Below, one piece after another: positions 59,973 through 64,000 of a stretch of DNA of 64,000 nucleotides; within the stretch, counting starts at the first letter, position 1; every line of letters begins with the position of its first letter. Location: positions 1 through 64,000 of the forward strand of contig NZ_JDUI01000010.1 of NCBI RefSeq assembly GCF_000771405.1. Reading direction: 5' to 3'. The notes beneath the pieces were generated by a model. It searched no databases. It was not told the origin of the DNA and saw only the letters and a program-made list of their open reading frames with translations. The position numbers and the translations under genes are program-made. The DNA comes from Bifidobacterium pullorum DSM 20433 (lineage in GTDB: Bacteria > Actinomycetota > Actinomycetes > Actinomycetales > Bifidobacteriaceae).

Positions 59973-62696
59973 TCAGGCCTTCGGCTTCTTGGCCGGCGGC
60001 TCACCGAGCTCGCTGGCGGTGACGGCGACGGTCGCCTCGCCCTCGCCCGTAGCGTCGGCCTCGACCACGGTCAGCGGTCCGGTCACGCGGCCGGCCTCGG
60101 CGATGTCGCCGAGAGCCGCATCGATCGCCTCCACGGCTTCGGCCGGCGCGGCCAGCGTGGCGGAGAGAATCGGGGTCTTCATCGAGACCTTGGCCTGCGA
60201 CTTGAGACCGCGCAGCTCGGCCAGCGCCTTGCCGGCCCAGTCAAGCACGTCGGCGGACACATCGCCCGCGGCCGCCTCATACACGCCGGCCTCAGGCCAT
60301 GCGGCACGGTGCACGGAGCCCTCGCCCTCGTGCATCCAGCTCCACACTTCTTCGGCGGCGTACGGCAGATACGGGGCCAGCAGACGCGCGAACGCGTCCA
60401 GACCCAGTCCCAGCGCGGTGCGTGCCGACAGCACGGCGGTCTCGCTCGGCTCCACGCCGGTCGAATCGGCGGTGCCGTAGGCGCGGTTCTTCACCAGCTC
60501 GATGTAGTCGTCGCAGAACTGCCAGAAGAAGCTCTCGATGGCCTCCAGCGCCTTGGAATGCTCGTAGGCGTCAAGCGCCTCGGTGGCCTCGTGCACCACA
60601 CGGGCCATAGCGGCCATCGCGGCGCGGTCCAGCGGCTCGGTCACGTCGGCCGGGTTCCAGGCGGCGGTGGCGGCGGCGCCCACATGGTGGTTCTCATCCT
60701 CGCGGCCGATCGCCAGCGCGAACTTGGTGGCGTTGAGCAGCTTGATGGCGAGCCTGCGGCCGATCTTCATCTGGCCCTCGTCATAGGTGGCGTCCAGGCC
60801 CAGGCGCGCGGCGGCGGCCCAGTAGCGCACCGCGTCGGCGCCGAACTTCTCGATCGGCTCGTTCGGCACCACCACGTTGCCCTTGGACTTCGACATCTTC
60901 TTGTGGTCCGGGTCCAGAATCCAGCCCGAGAGCGTGGCATGCGCCCACGGCAGGCAGCCGTTCTCCAGATGCGCGCGGTCCACGGTGGAGAACAGCCAGG
61001 TGCGGATGATGTCCTGGCCCTGCGGACGCAGATCCATCGGGAACGTGGCGTTGAACAGCGCCTGGTTCTCCTCGCCCGGCTCCTCCCAACGGGTCACGAT
61101 CTGCGGGGTGAGCGACGAGGTGGCCCAGGTGTCCATGATGTCCGGCTCGGCCGTGAATCCGCCCGGCACGTCGCGCTGCGACTCGTCGTAGCCCTCCGGC
61201 ACGTCGGTGGTCGGATCGATCGGCAGCAGGTCCTCGCTCGGCGTGATCGGATGATCGTAATCCGGGGTGCCGTCGGCCTTGACCGGGTACCACAGCGGGA
61301 ACGGCACGCCGAAGAAACGCTGGCGGGAGATCAGCCAGTCGCCGTTCAGACCGTTGACCCAGTTCTCATAGCGCACGCGCATGAAATCGGGGTGGAACTC
61401 CAGTTCGCGGCCGCGCTCGATCAGCTCGGCGTTCAGCTTCTGGTCGGTGCCGCCGTTCTTCAGATACCACTGGCGGGAGGTCACGATCTCCAGCGGCTTG
61501 TCGCCCTTCTCGTAGAAGTTCGTCATACGCTTGGTCGGGGTCGGCTCGCCGTCCAGATCGCCGGACTCACGCAGCGCGTCCACGATGATCTTGCGGGCGG
61601 AGAACGTGGTCTTGCCGGCGATCTGCTGGAACAGCGCGCGGCCGGCCTCGTCCTCGATCCAATCCGGGGTGTCCATCACGATGCGGCCGTTGCGCTGGAT
61701 GATGGAACGCAGTGGCAGGTTCAGGTCACGCCACCACTCCACGTCGGTCACGTCGCCGAACGTGCAGCACATGGCGATGCCCGCGCCCTTGTCCATCTCG
61801 GCGGCCTTGTGCGCCAGGATCGGCACCTTGACCTTGAACAGCGGCGAATACACGGTCTGGCCGAAATACGGCTTGTAGCGCTCGTCGTCCGGATTGGCGA
61901 TCAGCGAGGTGCAGGCCGCCAGCAGTTCGGGACGGGTGGTTTCGATGTAGATCGGCGTGCCGTCCTCGAAACGGAATGCCACCTTGTGATAGAAACCCGG
62001 GTATTCGCGCGATTCGAGCTCGGCCTGGGCCACGGCGGTCTGGAACGTCACGTCCCACAGGCCCGGGGCTTCCTTCTGATAGGCCTCGCCGCGCTTGAGG
62101 TTACGCAGGAAGGCGCGCTGCGCCACGCGCTGCGGATGCTCGCCGATGGTGTGATAGGTCTGCGACCAGTCGATCGACAGGCCGAGCTTGCGCCACAGCG
62201 CTTCGAACTGCTGCTCGTCCTGCGCGGTGAGCTTCTCGCACAGCTCGATGAAGTTCCTGCGGCTGATCGGCACCTGGTCCTTGGCGTCGATCTTCTTGCC
62301 GTCGGTGCCCTCGAACGGGGGCTTGAAGTCCGGATCGTACTTCAGCGAGGTGTCCACGCGCACGCCGTAGTAGTTCTGCACGCGGCGCTCGGTGGGCAGG
62401 CCGTTGTCGTCCCAGCCCATCGGGTAGAACACGTCATAGCCGCGCATGCGCTTGAACCGCGCGATCACGTCGGTGTGCGTGTAGGAGAACACATGGCCCA
62501 CGTGCAGCGAACCGGAGACGGTGGGCGGCGGGGTGTCGATCGAATACACGGCCTTGCGGTCGCGCGTGCCCTGGAACCGGTACGTGCCGTTGTCGTCCCA
62601 GACGCCGCGCCACTTGTCCTCGAGACCGTCGACGCCCACCTTGTCGGGAAGGGGCGTCAGATGCGCATTGATGATGGTGTTCTGGCTCTGTGTCAT
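59973..62696 (-). CDS. valS: Valyl-tRNA synthetase
   Basis: The product is 907 residues. Class I synthetase: PPPTVSGSLHVGHVFSYTH (HIGH), editing domain with FEDGTPIYIETTRPELLAACTS-type strand and threonine-rich loop, and DHKKMSKSKGNVVVPNEP (KMSKS); an anticodon-binding helical domain and a short C-terminal tail follow. It lacks the long C-terminal coiled coil found in E. coli ValS. The WGxD motif YPMGWDDNGLPTERRVQ is typical. It attaches Val to tRNA(Val). ATG 62696 is preceded by TAGACT at 7 bp, so it is likely leaderless. Confidence 0.96.
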   Translation of the reverse strand: MTQSQNTIINAHLTPLPDKVGVDGLEDKWRGVWDDNGTYRFQGTRDRKAVYSIDTPPPTVSGSLHVGHVFSYTHTDVIARFKRMRGYDVFYPMGWDDNGLPTERRVQNYYGVRVDTSLKYDPDFKPPFEGTDGKKIDAKDQVPISRRNFIELCEKLTAQDEQQFEALWRKLGLSIDWSQTYHTIGEHPQRVAQRAFLRNLKRGEAYQKEAPGLWDVTFQTAVAQAELESREYPGFYHKVAFRFEDGTPIYIETTRPELLAACTSLIANPDDERYKPYFGQTVYSPLFKVKVPILAHKAAEMDKGAGIAMCCTFGDVTDVEWWRDLNLPLRSIIQRNGRIVMDTPDWIEDEAGRALFQQIAGKTTFSARKIIVDALRESGDLDGEPTPTKRMTNFYEKGDKPLEIVTSRQWYLKNGGTDQKLNAELIERGRELEFHPDFMRVRYENWVNGLNGDWLISRQRFFGVPFPLWYPVKADGTPDYDHPITPSEDLLPIDPTTDVPEGYDESQRDVPGGFTAEPDIMDTWATSSLTPQIVTRWEEPGEENQALFNATFPMDLRPQGQDIIRTWLFSTVDRAHLENGCLPWAHATLSGWILDPDHKKMSKSKGNVVVPNEPIEKFGADAVRYWAAAARLGLDATYDEGQMKIGRRLAIKLLNATKFALAIGREDENHHVGAAATAAWNPADVTEPLDRAAMAAMARVVHEATEALDAYEHSKALEAIESFFWQFCDDYIELVKNRAYGTADSTGVEPSETAVLSARTALGLGLDAFARLLAPYLPYAAEEVWSWMHEGEGSVHRAAWPEAGVYEAAAGDVSADVLDWAGKALAELRGLKSQAKVSMKTPILSATLAAPAEAVEAIDAALGDIAEAGRVTGPLTVVEADATGEGEATVAVTASELGEPPAKKPKA

Positions 62697-62703
62697 ACAG
62701 GCC

Positions 62704-62709
62704 AGTCTA
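62704..62709 (-). promoter_or_regulatory. -10 box TAGACT, leaderless valS
   Basis: On the minus strand: TAGACT, GGCCTGT, ATG. The gap is only 7 bp. The region also serves as the downstream boundary of the binding-protein gene (62718), so valS is read from a promoter right behind that stop. Confidence 0.6.
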
Positions 62710-62717
62710 GAAATCCG

Positions 62718-64000
62718 TTACGACAGCGCGATTTCGGTGAGCGGCAGCCAACGGTCCGCCATATTCGTCACGTATCCGACGAGTCGCGGCTTGGCCGCCA
62801 CGAACGTATGGCACGAGTACAGCCAGTCGCTGGCGGAGTCCTCGCTGACGGTGCGCGCGAACTGGTGCAGCCCGTCCAGATACGACTGCTCGTCCGTCGC
62901 GCTCATCGCCGCCTGGTACTGCTCCTGCGCCTGCGAATCGGTGTATCGGGAGAGCGACTGCGGGTCGGCGTAGCGGGCCGCGGAAAACTCCCCCTCCTCC
63001 GTCTGCAGGGTCAGGTCGAACTGGCGTGAGTCGATGCGCACCTGGTATTCGGCGTCGTCCAACGCCTCGACGTTGACGGGCACGCCGCCCTGCTGGATCT
63101 GCGAGGCGATGGTGGAGGCGAGCGCGGCGTACCGTTGGCTGACGACGAACCGCAGTCCGCCGCCGTAGTAGGAGGTGCCGAAGTACGAGGCGAGCGACGC
63201 CCCCTTGTTCAGATCGTAGGGGAACAGGTCGGTCAGGTTTTCGTAGCCGGGGTCAAGCGGTCCGATCGGCCCGCCGAGTTCCTGCGAGGCCTCCGCGGTC
63301 GACTGCGTGATCGCGGTGGTGTCGACCAGATAGCGCACGGCCTGCCGCATCTGCGAGTCCGACATGATCGAGTCGGCGTCGTTATTGAACACCAGCGTGG
63401 TCTTGTTCAGGCTCTCCCCGGTCGTCACGGTCAGCGTGGGGTCCTCCGTCAGCGTCTGGGCGGTGTCCGCGTCGAGCGGCAGCGCCATGTCGATCTGGCC
63501 GTCGCGCAGCGCGTCGACCATGGCCGTCTCGTCGGCGAAGTACCGGACGGTGATCTGCGAGGATGCCGGCTTGCTGCCCCAGTATGCGTTGTTGCCGCGC
63601 AGCGTGATCGACACTCCCGGCCGGAATTCGGCGATGGTGAACGGTCCGGAGCCGGCGGACTGCCGGGCGTAGTCGGTGTCGGCCTCCTCGTCGTAGACGA
63701 TGCCGGCGCGTCCCGCCAGCCTGCGCGGCAGCGTCGGATCCGGTTCGGACAGGGTGATGGTGACGGTGGTCGCGTCGGGGTTGGACACCTCGGCGATGCC
63801 GTCCAGTTGGTCGGCGCCGACGTAGTTCTGCTGGATGATCTGCTGCAGGGACCAGACCACGTCGGATGAGTCCAGGGTGTGTCCGTTGGCGAATTTGAGG
63901 TGTTGGCGCAGCGTGAACGTGTAGGTCAGACCGTCCTTGGACGCCTTCCACTCGCTGGCCAGACCCGGCGTCAAGGCGTTGTCCTGATCGCGGGACACGA
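62718..64000 (-). CDS. ABC transporter peptide/nickel-type substrate-binding protein (N-terminus outside window)
   Basis: The frame runs open to the right edge; 427 residues are visible. It is a family-5 extracellular solute-binding protein (DppA/OppA type): WKASKDGLTYTFTLRQHLKFANG (signature), SDVVWSLQQI, GSGPFTIAEF, ITVRYFADETAMVDALRDGQIDMAL, MRQAVRYLVDT. The lipoprotein signal must lie outside. A slightly shortened C-terminal lobe ends PLTEIALS. It would deliver peptides or similar solutes to an ABC importer whose permease genes are not in view; valS lies downstream in the same direction. Confidence 0.88.
   Translation of the reverse strand, partial: VSRDQDNALTPGLASEWKASKDGLTYTFTLRQHLKFANGHTLDSSDVVWSLQQIIQQNYVGADQLDGIAEVSNPDATTVTITLSEPDPTLPRRLAGRAGIVYDEEADTDYARQSAGSGPFTIAEFRPGVSITLRGNNAYWGSKPASSQITVRYFADETAMVDALRDGQIDMALPLDADTAQTLTEDPTLTVTTGESLNKTTLVFNNDADSIMSDSQMRQAVRYLVDTTAITQSTAEASQELGGPIGPLDPGYENLTDLFPYDLNKGASLASYFGTSYYGGGLRFVVSQRYAALASTIASQIQQGGVPVNVEALDDAEYQVRIDSRQFDLTLQTEEGEFSAARYADPQSLSRYTDSQAQEQYQAAMSATDEQSYLDGLHQFARTVSEDSASDWLYSCHTFVAAKPRLVGYVTNMADRWLPLTEIALS

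Noticed and set aside
60309..63029. Long plus-strand frame opposite valS
   Set aside because: It is a shadow of valS, which has all synthetase motifs, and it runs through the valS promoter and the next gene end.
1..64000. CRISPR array or prophage
   Set aside because: No regularly spaced identical repeats with unique spacers and no integrase, capsid, terminase or lysis genes were seen.

Overview
The window reads as a chromosomal segment of a high-GC Gram-positive bacterium, most likely a Bifidobacterium. This is inferred from gene content and order: rpsF-ssb-rpsR-rplI, an HspR-type operator (HAIR) in front of clpB, GatCAB, an actinobacterial DUF2469 gene, sortase-anchored pilins, a secreted arabinan-type GH43 enzyme and many apparently leaderless genes. 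I cannot fix the species. No prophage, insertion sequence, CRISPR array or rRNA is visible; there is one tRNA.

Region 1 (1-10.8 kb) looks like a cell-envelope polysaccharide locus: a CHAP hydrolase with wall-binding repeats, a leucine-rich-repeat membrane protein, an acyltransferase-3, two GlfT2-like galactofuranosyltransferases flanking a Wzm/Wzt-type ABC exporter, and a DUF2142 membrane protein. Together they could make, decorate and export a galactofuranose-containing wall glycan.

Region 2 (10.8-25.3 kb) carries a Nudix-fold protein with a degenerate motif, a secreted wall-anchored GH43 enzyme, an LtaS-like sulfatase-fold enzyme, guanine deaminase, PRPP synthetase and a very large zinc-ribbon membrane protein. 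Two gene blocks in regions 1-2 are bounded by direct copies of the end of a neighbouring gene (9020/10757 and 11501/16027), which suggests they were inserted into an older, simpler gene order.

Region 3 (25.5-32.4 kb) is mostly housekeeping: the S6/SSB/S18/L9 operon, a broken HipA-like kinase gene, tRNA-Lys(CTT), an aquaglyceroporin, a DUF3152 zinc metalloprotease-like membrane protein and glutamyl-Q tRNA(Asp) synthetase.

Region 4 (32.4-39.8 kb) is a two-gene sortase-dependent pilus locus (von Willebrand A/fibro-slime tip pilin and isopeptide-type major pilin) with structured leaders, no adjacent sortase gene, and an HTH protein downstream.

Region 5 (39.8-64 kb) is core: YggS, FAH-family hydrolase, ClpB, RmuC, a PRTase-like protein, SpoU methyltransferase, an ABC-2 transporter, GatCAB, GNAT acetyltransferase, DUF2469, a HemY-type flavoprotein, Rho, chorismate mutase, ValS and a truncated peptide-binding lipoprotein-type gene. 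The gaps hold several palindromic repeat families: a dispersed CCTTTTGCCGCAG-type hairpin at four sites, an 83-bp palindrome and a 134-bp nested palindrome. Coordinates of short motifs were counted by eye and may be off by one or two bases.
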